Positions 50,349 through 59,440 of a stretch of DNA of 64,000 bases are shown piece after piece. Origin of the DNA: Pollutimonas sp036675275 (GTDB taxonomy: Bacteria > Pseudomonadota > Gammaproteobacteria > Burkholderiales > Burkholderiaceae_B). The position numbers and the translations under genes were made by a program. The stretch spans positions 186,001-250,000 of the forward strand of contig JAKFFG010000008.1 in NCBI GenBank assembly GCA_036675275.1. The letters run 5' to 3'. Below the pieces are notes generated by a model. It was given only the letters and a program-made list of their open reading frames with translations, did no database searches and was not told the origin of the DNA. Each line of letters opens with the position of its first letter. Within the stretch, counting starts at the first letter, position 1.

Positions 50349-51202
50349 CCTCACTGTCCATTACCGCTGGGGCGGCGATCAGGAAGGCCTTGTTGTGGCT
50401 GCTGGCGGCATGTTTGCTGTCTGTGTGGGTATTTCCGGTGCTGTGGGGATTGCTTACGTCTTTCAAGACGGAACGCGATGTACTGGCCTATCCGCCCTTG
50501 ATCATATTCGAGCCGACGCTCAGCAATTACTACGAAGTCATTTTCGGTTCATCGTCCATTTTGCCCAATCTGTGGTCCAGCACGATCATTTCTGTGTCGA
50601 CCACCGTGCTGACCATGTTGTTTGCGGTTCCCGCCGCCTACGCAATGGCCAGGCTCCGGTATCCCGCCAAGCGCGGCAGCGGCTTCTATGTGCTCGCCAC
50701 GCAGATGCTGCCGCCCGTGGGGCTGATTATTCCGTTCTATCTTGTGCTGCAGAAGATCGGCGGGCTGGATACCTACAGCGGAATCACTGCCATTTATCTT
50801 ACGTTTTCGTTGCCCTTCGCGATCTGGCTGATGGTGTCGTACTTCGAGGATATCCCATTCGAAATGGAAGAGGCCGCGCTGCTCGACAGGGCAGGACGCT
50901 TTCGCACCTTGTGGTATGTGATTCTGCCACAAGTGCGTGGCGGCATTGCCGTAACCACAGTCTTCGTCTTCCTGAATGCCTGGAATGAATTCCTGTTTGC
51001 GGTGGTGCTTACCGGCAATAACGTTCGGCCCGTCACTGTGGCCATGTTCAATTTCATCTCGGTCGAGCAGACCCAGTGGGCCCGGCTTGCGGCCGGCGCC
51101 ATGCTGGCCATGGCGCCCGTCATTATCGTGGGCCTCGTCGCTCAACGCCATATCGTTAAAGGACTTACCGTGGGCGCAGTCAAAGGAGGGGGCCGTCGAT
51201 GA
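50345..51202 (+). CDS. ABC transporter permease (MalG/UgpE type)
   Basis: 285 residues from the ATG at 50345 overlapping the previous stop. Six helices. The EAA loop is EMEEAALLDRAGRFRTLWYVILPQVRGG. VFPVLWGLLTSFKTERDVLAYPP opens the protein in the usual MalG manner. Ends by a 4-base overlap with the ATPase gene, so all transporter subunits are translationally coupled. Confidence 0.93.
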   Translation: MTSLSITAGAAIRKALLWLLAACLLSVWVFPVLWGLLTSFKTERDVLAYPPLIIFEPTLSNYYEVIFGSSSILPNLWSSTIISVSTTVLTMLFAVPAAYAMARLRYPAKRGSGFYVLATQMLPPVGLIIPFYLVLQKIGGLDTYSGITAIYLTFSLPFAIWLMVSYFEDIPFEMEEAALLDRAGRFRTLWYVILPQVRGGIAVTTVFVFLNAWNEFLFAVVLTGNNVRPVTVAMFNFISVEQTQWARLAAGAMLAMAPVIIVGLVAQRHIVKGLTVGAVKGGGRR

Positions 51203-52278
51203 GCCAGCCCGGATCAGTAAAACTGGAAAACATCGTCAAGCGCCATGGCAGCTTCACCGCGCTGCATGGCATTGATCTGGAAATCAATCCAGGCGAATTC
51301 TTTGCATTCCTGGGGCCGTCGGGCTCGGGAAAGACCACGACCTTGCGCATTCTGGCTGGCCTTGAGCCGGTGAATGACGGAAGGGTATTGCTTGATGATG
51401 TCGATGTCACTCATGCTCAGCCGGGCGAGCGCGATGTCGCCATGGTTTTCCAGAGCTATGCCCTGTATCCGCACATGACAGTGGCCGAGAACATTGCCTT
51501 CCCGCTCAAGATGATAAGGACGCCCGCGTCCACCATCGAAAGCAGTGTGAAAGAGGCCGCCGCCAAAGTGGGCATCGAACATCTTTTGGCCCGGCGGCCC
51601 GGCCAGTTGTCCGGCGGCCAGCAGCAGCGTTGCGCCCTGGCGCGCGCCATCGTGCGCCAGCCCAGATTGTTCCTGCTGGATGAGCCCTTGTCCAATCTGG
51701 ATGCCAAGCTAAGGGTGGAAACGCGCGCTGAATTGCGCCGCCTGCAACGATCGTTGGGCGTCACCACCGTATATGTTACTCATGACCAGGAAGAGGCCAT
51801 GACCGTGGCCGACCGCCTGGCCGTGTTCATGGAAGGGCGTATCGTGCAGGTGGGCACACCCAAGGAAGTATTCCTGCGCCCGGCCAACGCCGTCGTGGCG
51901 GCTTTCATCGGCACACCGCCCATGAACCTGATGCCGGCCACCTTGGCCGATGGCCAAGTCAGCCTGGAAGGCGCCAGCCTGCCCGTAAGCGGAGTCCAGG
52001 TCCAGGGCACTCGCGACGTTACCTTGGGTGTCCGGCCCGGCGATCTGCGTATTGCAGATCAGGGCGCTCCTGTCGGGGGCATTCCCGCCCGTGTGGAGTT
52101 CGTGGAAGACCTGGGCGACAGCGTCATTGCCATCCTTACCGTGGGAAGCCGGCACATCAAGATGCGTCTTGACCAGCATGCGGGCCTGCAGGAAGGCCAG
52201 CAGGTGTTTCTCACGTTTGCACCGACTGCGGCACACCTGTTCGACCGGCAGACCGGCGAGCGGCTGCCGTCCGCCTGA
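51199..52278 (+). CDS. ABC transporter ATP-binding protein (UgpC/MalK type)
   Basis: 359 residues. Walker A GPSGSGKTT near residue 38, Q-loop VFQSYALYPHMTVAENIAFPL, signature LSGGQQQRCALARAI, Walker B LFLLDEPLSNLD, H-loop YVTHDQEEAMTVADR. A C-terminal TOBE/OB regulatory domain follows (GVRPGDLRI, EFVEDLGDSVIAIL). Energises the coupled permeases. The TOBE domain is of the MalK/UgpC class, consistent with an importer of sugars or polyols. Confidence 0.95.
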   Translation: MSQPGSVKLENIVKRHGSFTALHGIDLEINPGEFFAFLGPSGSGKTTTLRILAGLEPVNDGRVLLDDVDVTHAQPGERDVAMVFQSYALYPHMTVAENIAFPLKMIRTPASTIESSVKEAAAKVGIEHLLARRPGQLSGGQQQRCALARAIVRQPRLFLLDEPLSNLDAKLRVETRAELRRLQRSLGVTTVYVTHDQEEAMTVADRLAVFMEGRIVQVGTPKEVFLRPANAVVAAFIGTPPMNLMPATLADGQVSLEGASLPVSGVQVQGTRDVTLGVRPGDLRIADQGAPVGGIPARVEFVEDLGDSVIAILTVGSRHIKMRLDQHAGLQEGQQVFLTFAPTAAHLFDRQTGERLPSA

Positions 52279-52317
52279 ATTGAGGCCCCAGCCTTGAACC
52301 ATATCGAAAAACACGCC

Positions 52318-53955
52318 ATGAATCAAAACGACATCCGCAAGCCCAATATCGTGCTCATCCTGAACGATGACATGGGTTATTCCGACATAGGTTGCTACGG
52401 CGGCGAAATCCAGACGCCGAACCTGGACCGGCTGGCCGCAAACGGACTGCGGTTCACGCAGTTCTACAACACTGCGCGCTGCAGCCCTTCGCGCGCCTCG
52501 CTGCTGACCGGCCTGCACCCACACCAGACCGGCGTGGGCGTGCTGACCTACGACATGGGCTCGGAAGGCTATGCCGGAAACCTGGGCAAGAACTGCGTCA
52601 CCATTCCGCAGGCGCTGAAGGCCAGCCAGTACAAAACCTATATGAGCGGCAAGTGGCATGTGGCCAGCAGCCTTACCAAGCCTACCGACACCTGGCCGCT
52701 GCAGCGCGGATTCGACGAGTTTTTCGGCACCATTATCGGCGCCGGAAGCTTCTACGATCCCAATACCTTGACGCGCGGCAATGACAATATCGAGCACGAA
52801 GCCCGGGAAAACAAGGACTTCTTTTATACCGACGCCATCAGTGATCAGGCCGCCGACTATATTCGCGAGCATGCCGTGCAGCACGCGGGCCAGCCCTTCT
52901 TCGAGTATGTCGCCTACACGGCGCCGCATTGGCCCCTGCACGCGCACGACGAAGACATCGCCAAGTACAAAGGACGTTTTGACAAGGGTTGGGACGACTT
53001 GCGCGCCGAAAGACTCAAGCGCCTGGTCAGTGAAGGCATACTCAAACCCGATTGGGCGCTGTCCGATCGCGACCCAAGCCAGCCGGCCTGGACGGAAGCG
53101 CAAGAGAAAGCCTGGTTGCTGCGATGCATGGAAGTCTACGCCGCGCAGGTCGATCGCATGGACCAGGGAATAGGGCGCATCATTGCCGCGCTCGAAGAAA
53201 CCGGCCAGCTCGACAATACGCTTGTGATCTTTTTGTCGGACAACGGCGCTTGCGCTGAAGACATCCCCGAGGGCGTCACCGTCGACGAACTCGTCAACAA
53301 GCTGATGATCGCCAAAGCCCGCACGCGCGCTGGCGACGAGGTTCATTTTGGCAATAACCCCGGCCTCATGCCGGGGCCCGAAAACACCTACCAAAGCTAC
53401 GGCGTGGCATGGGCCAATCTTTCAAATACACCGTTTCGCCTGTACAAGCACTGGATCCACGAGGGCGGCATATCGACCCCATTGATCTGCCACTGGCCCA
53501 AGGGCATCAAGGAGAAAGGCGGAATACGCCACGCCCCGGGCTACCTGCCCGACATCATGGCGACCTTGCTGGACATCACCGACACACCCTATCCGCAATC
53601 GTGGGAAGGCAAGAACGTGGCGCCGCTGGAAGGAAGCAGCTTGCGTCCGCTGTTCGACCAGGATGGCCTGGAGCGTGCGCCCTTGTTCTGGGAGCACGAA
53701 GGCAACGCCGCCGTTCGCAGCGGCAAGTGGAAGCTGGTGCGCAATTACCCCAAGCCATGGGAGCTCTACGACATGGAGGCAGACCGTACGGAACTGCATG
53801 ACCTGGTCGGTGAGCACCCCGAGCGTGTCCAGGAAATGACCGCACAGTATGAAGCCTGGGCTGCCCGTTGCGGCGTTCTGCCAAGGGACAAAGTGCTGGC
53901 CATGATGAAAGAGCAAACCTCGGAACCTGCCTTCTGGGAAAAAGAGGAAGACTGA
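52318..53955 (+). CDS. Cytoplasmic sulfatase, AtsA-like (formylglycine type)
   Basis: 545 residues from the ATG at 52318; a TTG at 52294 is possible. PNIVLILNDDMGYSDIGCYGG gives the metal-binding Asp pair. TARCSPSRASLLTG carries the CxPxR sequon whose Cys is converted to formylglycine. SGKWHV and FLSDNGACAED supply further active-site residues. No signal peptide, so it acts inside the cell on an imported sulfate ester. It lies 39 bases after the ATPase gene and five bases before a formylglycine-generating enzyme gene. Nearest described relatives are arylsulfatases of the Pseudomonas AtsA type; the actual substrate is unknown. Confidence 0.92.
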   Translation: MNQNDIRKPNIVLILNDDMGYSDIGCYGGEIQTPNLDRLAANGLRFTQFYNTARCSPSRASLLTGLHPHQTGVGVLTYDMGSEGYAGNLGKNCVTIPQALKASQYKTYMSGKWHVASSLTKPTDTWPLQRGFDEFFGTIIGAGSFYDPNTLTRGNDNIEHEARENKDFFYTDAISDQAADYIREHAVQHAGQPFFEYVAYTAPHWPLHAHDEDIAKYKGRFDKGWDDLRAERLKRLVSEGILKPDWALSDRDPSQPAWTEAQEKAWLLRCMEVYAAQVDRMDQGIGRIIAALEETGQLDNTLVIFLSDNGACAEDIPEGVTVDELVNKLMIAKARTRAGDEVHFGNNPGLMPGPENTYQSYGVAWANLSNTPFRLYKHWIHEGGISTPLICHWPKGIKEKGGIRHAPGYLPDIMATLLDITDTPYPQSWEGKNVAPLEGSSLRPLFDQDGLERAPLFWEHEGNAAVRSGKWKLVRNYPKPWELYDMEADRTELHDLVGEHPERVQEMTAQYEAWAARCGVLPRDKVLAMMKEQTSEPAFWEKEED

Positions 53956-53960
53956 CGGCC

Positions 53961-54965
53961 ATGGGCAGCGATGCGCGCAAGCCATGCTGCATGCCGCTGC
54001 GGCCGGCGGCCCATGTAGATGGAACCGATAGACCGCCCGCGATTGCCGGCATGCGTGTCGATACGCCGGAATCTGTACAGACGGGTAGGTCGGGCGGCAC
54101 TATTCTCGATGCCGGCGGTGAACTGGTGCTGGTCCACGGCCAGCAGTTCCTGATGGGGGCCTGCGACGCTGACGGCTTTCCGGATGATGGCGAGGGGCCT
54201 CCGCGGCTTATTACCCTGGACCCGTATCGTATTGCCCCTGGCGTTGTCACGAATAGCCAGTTCTCTGATTTTGTACGCGACACGCGGTACATGACCGACG
54301 CCGAACGGCTGGGCGCTTCCTTTGTCTTTCAGGGCCAGCTTTTGTCTCAGGCGGCTGCCGAGGCCTTTCCAAGGCCGCGCGGCCTGCCATGGTGGCGTGT
54401 TGTTGAAGGCGCGTCCTGGCAGCGCCCCGAGGGCCCCGGTTCGCACATTCATGATCGGCCCGATCATCCCGCCGTGCATATTTCCTGGTTCGACGCCCAG
54501 GCCTACTGCGCCTGGTCCGGGCAGCGGCTGCCTACCGAGGCGGAATGGGAGTGCGCCGCACGCGGTGGCCTGCACGGCAAACGCTATCCCTGGGGCGATG
54601 AATTGATGCACGAAGGTCGACCCCGGTGCAACATCTGGCAAGGAGCTTTCCCCGATGAGCCCGCCGCCGGCTGGACCCCGGGGCTCATGCAGGCCCGGTC
54701 ATTCGAACCGAATGGCTACGGCTTGTACAACATGGCCGGCAATGTGTGGGAATGGTGCGCCGACGCCTTCACGCCGGATTATCACCGGGTCACCGGTGTG
54801 GATAACCCTGCGTTCTTGAAAGACACCGGCCGCCGCTCCATGCGTGGCGGGTCATTCCTGTGCCATGTCTCTTACTGCAACCGTTATCGCGTAGGCGCGC
54901 GCAACGGCAACACGCCGGACAGCGCAGCGAGCAATTGCGGGTTTCGGGTTTGCGGGATGGAGTAA
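53961..54965 (+). CDS. Formylglycine-generating enzyme (sulfatase maturation, SUMF1 family)
   Basis: 334 residues from the ATG at 53961. The FGE-sulfatase fold is seen in GGELVLVHGQQFLMGA, PAVHISWFDAQAYCAWSGQRLPTEAEWECAARGG and NMAGNVWEWCADAF. The C-terminal RGGSFLCHVSYCNRYR followed by ARNGNTPDSAASN-GFR contains the copper-binding Cys pair (C-x4-C) of true FGE, so this is likely a catalytic maturase and not one of the many inactive family members. It oxidises the CxPxR cysteine of the sulfatase encoded just upstream. No signal peptide, matching the cytoplasmic sulfatase. Confidence 0.92.
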   Translation: MGSDARKPCCMPLRPAAHVDGTDRPPAIAGMRVDTPESVQTGRSGGTILDAGGELVLVHGQQFLMGACDADGFPDDGEGPPRLITLDPYRIAPGVVTNSQFSDFVRDTRYMTDAERLGASFVFQGQLLSQAAAEAFPRPRGLPWWRVVEGASWQRPEGPGSHIHDRPDHPAVHISWFDAQAYCAWSGQRLPTEAEWECAARGGLHGKRYPWGDELMHEGRPRCNIWQGAFPDEPAAGWTPGLMQARSFEPNGYGLYNMAGNVWEWCADAFTPDYHRVTGVDNPAFLKDTGRRSMRGGSFLCHVSYCNRYRVGARNGNTPDSAASNCGFRVCGME

Positions 54966-55047
54966 GGGGGCAGGGCTACTTTCCAGCTTCGAGTTCGCGC
55001 ATAAATCAGTATGCCTGGCCGCAACCAGCTCACGCTTTACGCGATCC

Positions 55048-55085
55048 GAAAATTAGTTGCATTTGAGACTAATTTTCTCTACACT
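55048..55085 (+). promoter_or_regulatory. Promoter with perfect 10-base inverted repeat (candidate MarR operator)
   Basis: GAAAATTAGT (55048-55057) and ACTAATTTTC (55068-55077) are perfect inverted arms with a 10-base spacer. They cover TTGCAT (55057-55062, -35); 17 bases later TACACT (55080-55085) is -10. A repressor bound here would block polymerase. The operon downstream ends with a MarR-family gene, the obvious candidate. Confidence 0.8.
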
Positions 55086-55118
55086 GAATTGCCGTTAAAT
55101 GCACACAGGGCTAAGGCA

Positions 55119-56078
55119 ATGAAGGAAGATAACGAACTCGCGCAACACACGCGCCCAGTAACCTTACCGTGTGTCGGTTACGCGCAAAGCAGCTTCTATT
55201 CCGGCGATATGACGCATCCCATTTATGCGGACGTACTGATGCCGACGCAGCCCCTGGAAAACAAGCTGCCCCTGATTTTGATTCACGGTGCCTTCCACAC
55301 AGGAACAGCCTTCCTGACAACGCCCGATGGTCGGCCGGGCTGGGCACCTTATTTTGCGAATCGTGGGCGCCGCAGCTATGTCATTGACTGGCCCGGACAT
55401 GGTCGATCTCCGGCCGGCGTTAATTTCCATAAATTATCGGGCCTCGATGTTGCCCGATCCATGGGCCGATTGATTGAAGAGGTAGGACCTTGCGTGCTTC
55501 TTGCACACTCTGCGGGCGGGCCGATCGCCTGGCAACTTGCAGAAAGCCATTCCGAGCAGGTCAAGGCAATCGTTGGCGTGGCCCCCGGCGGTCCAGCCAA
55601 TATTCAGAAGGCGCTGAGCGACGACCCCGACGCGATCGCCGCATTGCGCTTCGATCAGGAAGCGGGCTGCCCCATTTATTCGGATCCAACCAAAACCTTT
55701 TATGTCGACATTGATTTCGTCCGCGATTATTGGGCGAATACGCCACGCTTTCCCGCTGCGGCGCTGGAGCGATACGCACGCAGCATTGTCGGGGAAAGCC
55801 CCCAGATACTGAATGAGCGATTCCGCATCGGCGGTGCGGGCCTGCTAGTAAACGACCCTGCTGCAATCGGTCGACGCCCCATCCTGATTGTGACCGGTGA
55901 ACAGGATCCGCGACATCCCCGGACAACGGACGAAAGGTTGGCCCTTTACTTCGATGCCGATTTTTGTTTCCTGCCCGACGTTGGCATCACGGGCAACGGC
56001 CATATGCTCATGCTCGATGACAACAGTGACGACATCGCGCGGCGCATCGATGATTGGCTGGAGAAAAAAGGAATCTAG
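55119..56078 (+). CDS. Alpha/beta hydrolase
   Basis: 319 residues from the ATG at 55119, behind a promoter at 55057-55085. LILIHGAFHTGTAF forms the oxyanion region. VIDWPGHGRS is typical of the fold. The nucleophile Ser is in LLAHSAGGPIAW, and GNGHMLMLDDN carries the catalytic His. Likely an esterase or C-C hydrolase; the substrate is not readable. It is followed closely by an ABC binding protein and a MarR regulator on the same strand, together a likely operon for an imported ester or amide. Confidence 0.85.
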   Translation: MKEDNELAQHTRPVTLPCVGYAQSSFYSGDMTHPIYADVLMPTQPLENKLPLILIHGAFHTGTAFLTTPDGRPGWAPYFANRGRRSYVIDWPGHGRSPAGVNFHKLSGLDVARSMGRLIEEVGPCVLLAHSAGGPIAWQLAESHSEQVKAIVGVAPGGPANIQKALSDDPDAIAALRFDQEAGCPIYSDPTKTFYVDIDFVRDYWANTPRFPAAALERYARSIVGESPQILNERFRIGGAGLLVNDPAAIGRRPILIVTGEQDPRHPRTTDERLALYFDADFCFLPDVGITGNGHMLMLDDNSDDIARRIDDWLEKKGI

Positions 56079-56170
56079 CCTTGTTCACCGCCGCTGATAG
56101 CCTCGCAGCGTTACGTGCATTTCTACCTTCATTTCTACAAACCGCAAAAAAACATATCCCGGAGACAACC

Positions 56171-57388
56171 ATGTCGAAACTCACCAAGATTCTTGCCTCA
56201 GTTGGCTGCATAGCCGCTCTTGGCACTGGTCCCGCTACCGCTCAGGTTTCCGCCGACGTCGTCAAGATTGGCGTTCTAACGGACATGGCGGGCGTCACGG
56301 CGGACATCACGGGCAAGGGATCGCTCGTTGCTGCCCAGATGGCTGTTGAAGAGGTCGGCGGCGCCATTCTGGATAAGCCGATCGAAGTGATTGTGGGCGA
56401 TCACCAGCACCGTACCGACCTGGGCGCCTCGATGGCGCGCCAATGGTACGACACCGGAGATGTCGACGTGATCGTGGACGTGCCGAATTCATCGATTGCG
56501 CTTGCGGTTCAGCGTCTGGCCGATAAGGCCCATCGTCTGGTCCTGGTATCCGGAGCCGGCACCACCCAGCTGACGAATGAGCAATGTTCGCCCTACGGTT
56601 TTCATTGGACCTATGACACCTACGGAATGGCGCATGGCACGGCATCGGCTGTCGTCAAAGAGGGCAAGAAAAAGTGGTTCATTATTGCCTCGGACTACGC
56701 TTTCGGACACTCCCTGCAGAAGGACACGACCGCCGTCGTGCAGGCCGGGGGTGGTCAGGTGGTGGGTGCCGTGCGCCACCCCATCAACCTCATGGATTTC
56801 GCTTCCTACCTATTGCAGGCGCAGGCATCGGGTGCTGAAGTCATCGGTATCGCAAACGCCGGCAACGACACCATAAACGCCATCAAACAGGCTGGTGAGT
56901 TCGGCATTACGCAGGCCGGCCAGAGCTTGGCGGCAATGATCCTGATGGTCAATGACGTACACAGCCTGGGGCTTGAAGCTGCTCAGGGAACCTACCTGAC
57001 CACGGCGTCGTACTGGAACATGAACGAGAAAAGCCGGGAGTGGTCGCAGCGCTTCAAGGAGCGCGTGGGCGCCATGCCGTCGATGTTGCAGGCCGGCGTC
57101 TATGGCTCTGTCGTGCATTACCTGAAGGCGGTGAAGGCCGCCGGCACCGACGACGCCGACGCCGTGGCGAAGGCCATGCGCGAGCTGCCGGTGAATGATG
57201 TCTTCACCGAGAACGCAACCATACGCGAAGATGGTAAAGTGGTGCGCGACCTGTATCTGGCCAGGGTGAAGACGCCGGCTGAATCCAAATACGAATGGGA
57301 CTACTTCGAAATCGTGAGGAAGATTCCCGCCGAATCGGCAACCATTCCACTGTCGCAAAGCACGTGCCCGCTGGTTAAGAAAGGATAG
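56171..57388 (+). CDS. Branched-chain-amino-acid-type ABC substrate-binding protein (orphan)
   Basis: 405 residues from the ATG at 56171 (GGAGACAACC upstream). The signal peptide ends ATAQ before VSADVVKIG. Type I periplasmic fold of the LivJ/HAAT family: VLTDMAGVTADITGKG, IVGDHQHRTDLGAS, FIIASDYAFGHSL, SGAEVIGIANAGNDTINAIKQA. Related proteins bind aromatic acids, amides or short-chain amides. No permease or ATPase gene is near, so a shared transporter must serve it. Confidence 0.9.
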   Translation: MSKLTKILASVGCIAALGTGPATAQVSADVVKIGVLTDMAGVTADITGKGSLVAAQMAVEEVGGAILDKPIEVIVGDHQHRTDLGASMARQWYDTGDVDVIVDVPNSSIALAVQRLADKAHRLVLVSGAGTTQLTNEQCSPYGFHWTYDTYGMAHGTASAVVKEGKKKWFIIASDYAFGHSLQKDTTAVVQAGGGQVVGAVRHPINLMDFASYLLQAQASGAEVIGIANAGNDTINAIKQAGEFGITQAGQSLAAMILMVNDVHSLGLEAAQGTYLTTASYWNMNEKSREWSQRFKERVGAMPSMLQAGVYGSVVHYLKAVKAAGTDDADAVAKAMRELPVNDVFTENATIREDGKVVRDLYLARVKTPAESKYEWDYFEIVRKIPAESATIPLSQSTCPLVKKG

Positions 57389-57397
57389 AAACACCCC

Positions 57398-57898
57398 GTG
57401 AGCTCCGATCTGAACGACATTCTCGACGCTGTCGCCATACCGACTTCATACAAGGTCGGCTACATGAGCAATTACTACCGAGAACCGTCGTTTCGAGAGA
57501 TCGAGCGTGCGTTGGGGCTCACGCGGCCGGAGATTCTTTCGCTCATTTTCCTGTGCTTCCGGGACGGCATCACTGTTACTGACATCTGCGAATTTTCCGG
57601 CCACCTTAAGGCAAACATCAGCCGCGCCGCCATTGCCCTTGAAAAGAAAGCCCTGATCGACCGGCGTCCTCATGACGGCGACCAGCGACGACAGCTACTG
57701 TTCGTGACGGCGGCAGGCCGCGCTTTGCATGACCGCTTCATGCCCGGCCTTGTGCAGCGAGAAGCCGACATGCTGGCTTGCCTTACTGAAACCGAACGCC
57801 AGCAATTCGACGATATTTTGCGCAAGATGTGCGCCCACGCACGAGACTGGAGCGGCTCAAGCGTTATAAATCCTTCCGACCCGGCATCAGACGGCTGA
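57398..57898 (+). CDS. MarR-family transcriptional regulator
   Basis: 166 residues, GTG start nine bases after the binding-protein stop. Winged helix: TRPEILSLIFLCFRDGITVTDICEFSG, recognition helix KANISRAAIALEKKALI, wing DRRPHDGDQRRQLLFVT. Flanking helices form the dimer interface. Last gene of the hydrolase/binding-protein operon; it probably represses the operon by binding the 10-base inverted repeat over the promoter. Confidence 0.9.
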   Translation: MSSDLNDILDAVAIPTSYKVGYMSNYYREPSFREIERALGLTRPEILSLIFLCFRDGITVTDICEFSGHLKANISRAAIALEKKALIDRRPHDGDQRRQLLFVTAAGRALHDRFMPGLVQREADMLACLTETERQQFDDILRKMCAHARDWSGSSVINPSDPASDG

Positions 57899-58103
57899 CT
57901 GTTGCGTTCCACCTCGCAGGTTGGGACGCGCGAGGCGACGCTTCCTCGTTCGGCGTCGCCTGCGGACTTGAATCATGTTGAGTGTTCGCCAAGAATGCAT
58001 ACATATGCCACGTGCTTGCCGGACGCATGGGCCACATGGGGAAGTGCAACGTATATTGGCGACGAGGTAACAGGACAGCGCCACTGCAATAATCGCCTCC
58101 AGC

Positions 58104-58132
58104 TTGTATTGTTATAAGTACATCTCTACAAT
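58104..58132 (+). promoter_or_regulatory. Promoter and GntR operator of the LeuCD-like operon
   Basis: TTGTAT (58104-58109), 17 bases, TACAAT (58127-58132). The 18-base TGTATTGTTATAAGTACA (58105-58122) overlaps -35 and spacer. It matches the site at 62675-62692, read in the same direction relative to its own promoter, at 16 of 18 positions. The rest of the 267-base gap (57899-58165) shows no gene. Confidence 0.75.
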
Positions 58133-58165
58133 TAAAGCCATGCCTCTTTTTTCTGAAGGACTTCC

Positions 58166-59440
58166 ATGGCTGCGCAGACGCTAGCTCAGAAATTGATTGC
58201 TCGAGCCTGCCACCGCGACGCGGTGGCGATCGATGAAATCGTCACATGCGAAGTGGATCTGGCCATGTTCCATGATTCCAGCGGCCCAAGGCGCCTCAAG
58301 CCCATGCTCGAGAAGATCGGAGCCCGCATCTGGGACAAATCCAGGGTTGTTCTTGTAATGGATCACTACGTGCCCGAGGAAGATGACGACTCGCGCCAGA
58401 TCCTGAAAATCGCCCGGGACTGGGCCCGGGAGCAGCAGCTTCCGCATGTGTACGACTCGATAGGTATCTGCCACGTGGTGTTGCCGCAGAAGGGGCATCT
58501 GCGCCCCGGCATGTTCTGTGTCGGCGGCGATTCGCATTCGCCAACCGGCGGTGCATTCGGCGCTTATATGTTCGGCATCGGCAGTACCGAAATGCTGGGT
58601 GTGGTGGCTACCGGAAAAATCTGGGTCAGGACTCCCCAGACTATCGCCATGCAATGGTCGGGTCGATTGGCCCAGGGCGTCACCGCCAAAGACATGATGC
58701 TGCACATGGTAGGCCTGTATGGCACGAACGGCGCCAACTACAGTGCCGTCGAATATACGGGCGAGGCGGTAACCGCCTTGTCCATGCAGGAACGCATGAC
58801 CTTGTCCAATATGAGTGCTGAACTGGGGGCTCAAGTGGGCTTGATCGCACCCGATCGGGTCACCATGGATTACTTGAAGACCATGGGGGTGGAGGCGGAT
58901 GTCGACCTTGGTCACTGGAAGACGGACGAGGCGGCCGAACGCGACATAAGGGCGTTTGATGCCGCTGCCCTGGCCCCCATGGTCGCGGCACCTCACAGTC
59001 CTGAAAATGTGCATCCGGTGGACAATTTGAATGACGTTGCCGTCCAGGTCGCATACATTGGCGCCTGCACCGGCGCCAAGCTGGACGATCTTCGAGCTGC
59101 AGCCCAGGTGCTGAAAGGCCAACGTATCGATTCGGGCGTTCGCCTCATGGTTGCGCCGGCCACCTTGCGCGACCAGCAGGATGCGCAAAAAGAAGGAATC
59201 ATGGACATCCTCGTCGGGGCAGGCGCGCAGGTTTTTGCCACCTCTTGCGGGGCATGCTCGGGTTACGGAAACGCGTTGGCCGGGGCGTCCAACGTCATCT
59301 CCAGCACGGCGCGTAATTTCAAGGGTCGCATGGGCTCGGCCGATACCAATGTTTATCTTGCGTCGCCCTACACCGTGGCCGCTTCAGCCGTGGCAGGCCG
59401 TATTACGGACCCGCGGATAATCCTGGCGGAGAACAAATAA
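58166..59440 (+). CDS. Aconitase/isopropylmalate dehydratase-family hydro-lyase, large subunit
   Basis: 424 residues, LeuC family. Cluster cysteines lie in YIGACTGAKLDDL and ATSCGACSGYGNALAG (C-x2-C). GGDSHSPTGGAFGAYMFGIGSTEM is the usual active-site stretch. GAAGGA precedes the ATG. Its stop overlaps the small-subunit ATG. With the next gene it forms a [4Fe-4S] hydro-lyase. Because it is followed by an isocitrate-lyase-family enzyme, not by leuB, it is unlikely to make leucine. A 2,3-dimethylmalate dehydratase (DmdA)-like or alkylmalate role is suggested by context. Confidence 0.88.
   Translation: MAAQTLAQKLIARACHRDAVAIDEIVTCEVDLAMFHDSSGPRRLKPMLEKIGARIWDKSRVVLVMDHYVPEEDDDSRQILKIARDWAREQQLPHVYDSIGICHVVLPQKGHLRPGMFCVGGDSHSPTGGAFGAYMFGIGSTEMLGVVATGKIWVRTPQTIAMQWSGRLAQGVTAKDMMLHMVGLYGTNGANYSAVEYTGEAVTALSMQERMTLSNMSAELGAQVGLIAPDRVTMDYLKTMGVEADVDLGHWKTDEAAERDIRAFDAAALAPMVAAPHSPENVHPVDNLNDVAVQVAYIGACTGAKLDDLRAAAQVLKGQRIDSGVRLMVAPATLRDQQDAQKEGIMDILVGAGAQVFATSCGACSGYGNALAGASNVISSTARNFKGRMGSADTNVYLASPYTVAASAVAGRITDPRIILAENK

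Noticed and set aside
51709..53394. Open frame of 561 codons on the minus strand across the ABC ATPase and sulfatase genes
   Set aside because: Both plus-strand genes have intact catalytic motifs throughout; the antisense translation has none and is a by-product of high GC at third positions.
57899..58165. Possible small gene or RNA in the gap before the hydro-lyase operon
   Set aside because: Short open frames here lack ribosome-binding sites and any recognisable sequence; the only supported element is the promoter/operator at 58104-58132.
58181..59188. Open frame of 335 codons antisense to the LeuC-like gene
   Set aside because: No family resemblance; the sense strand carries the conserved Fe-S and substrate motifs.
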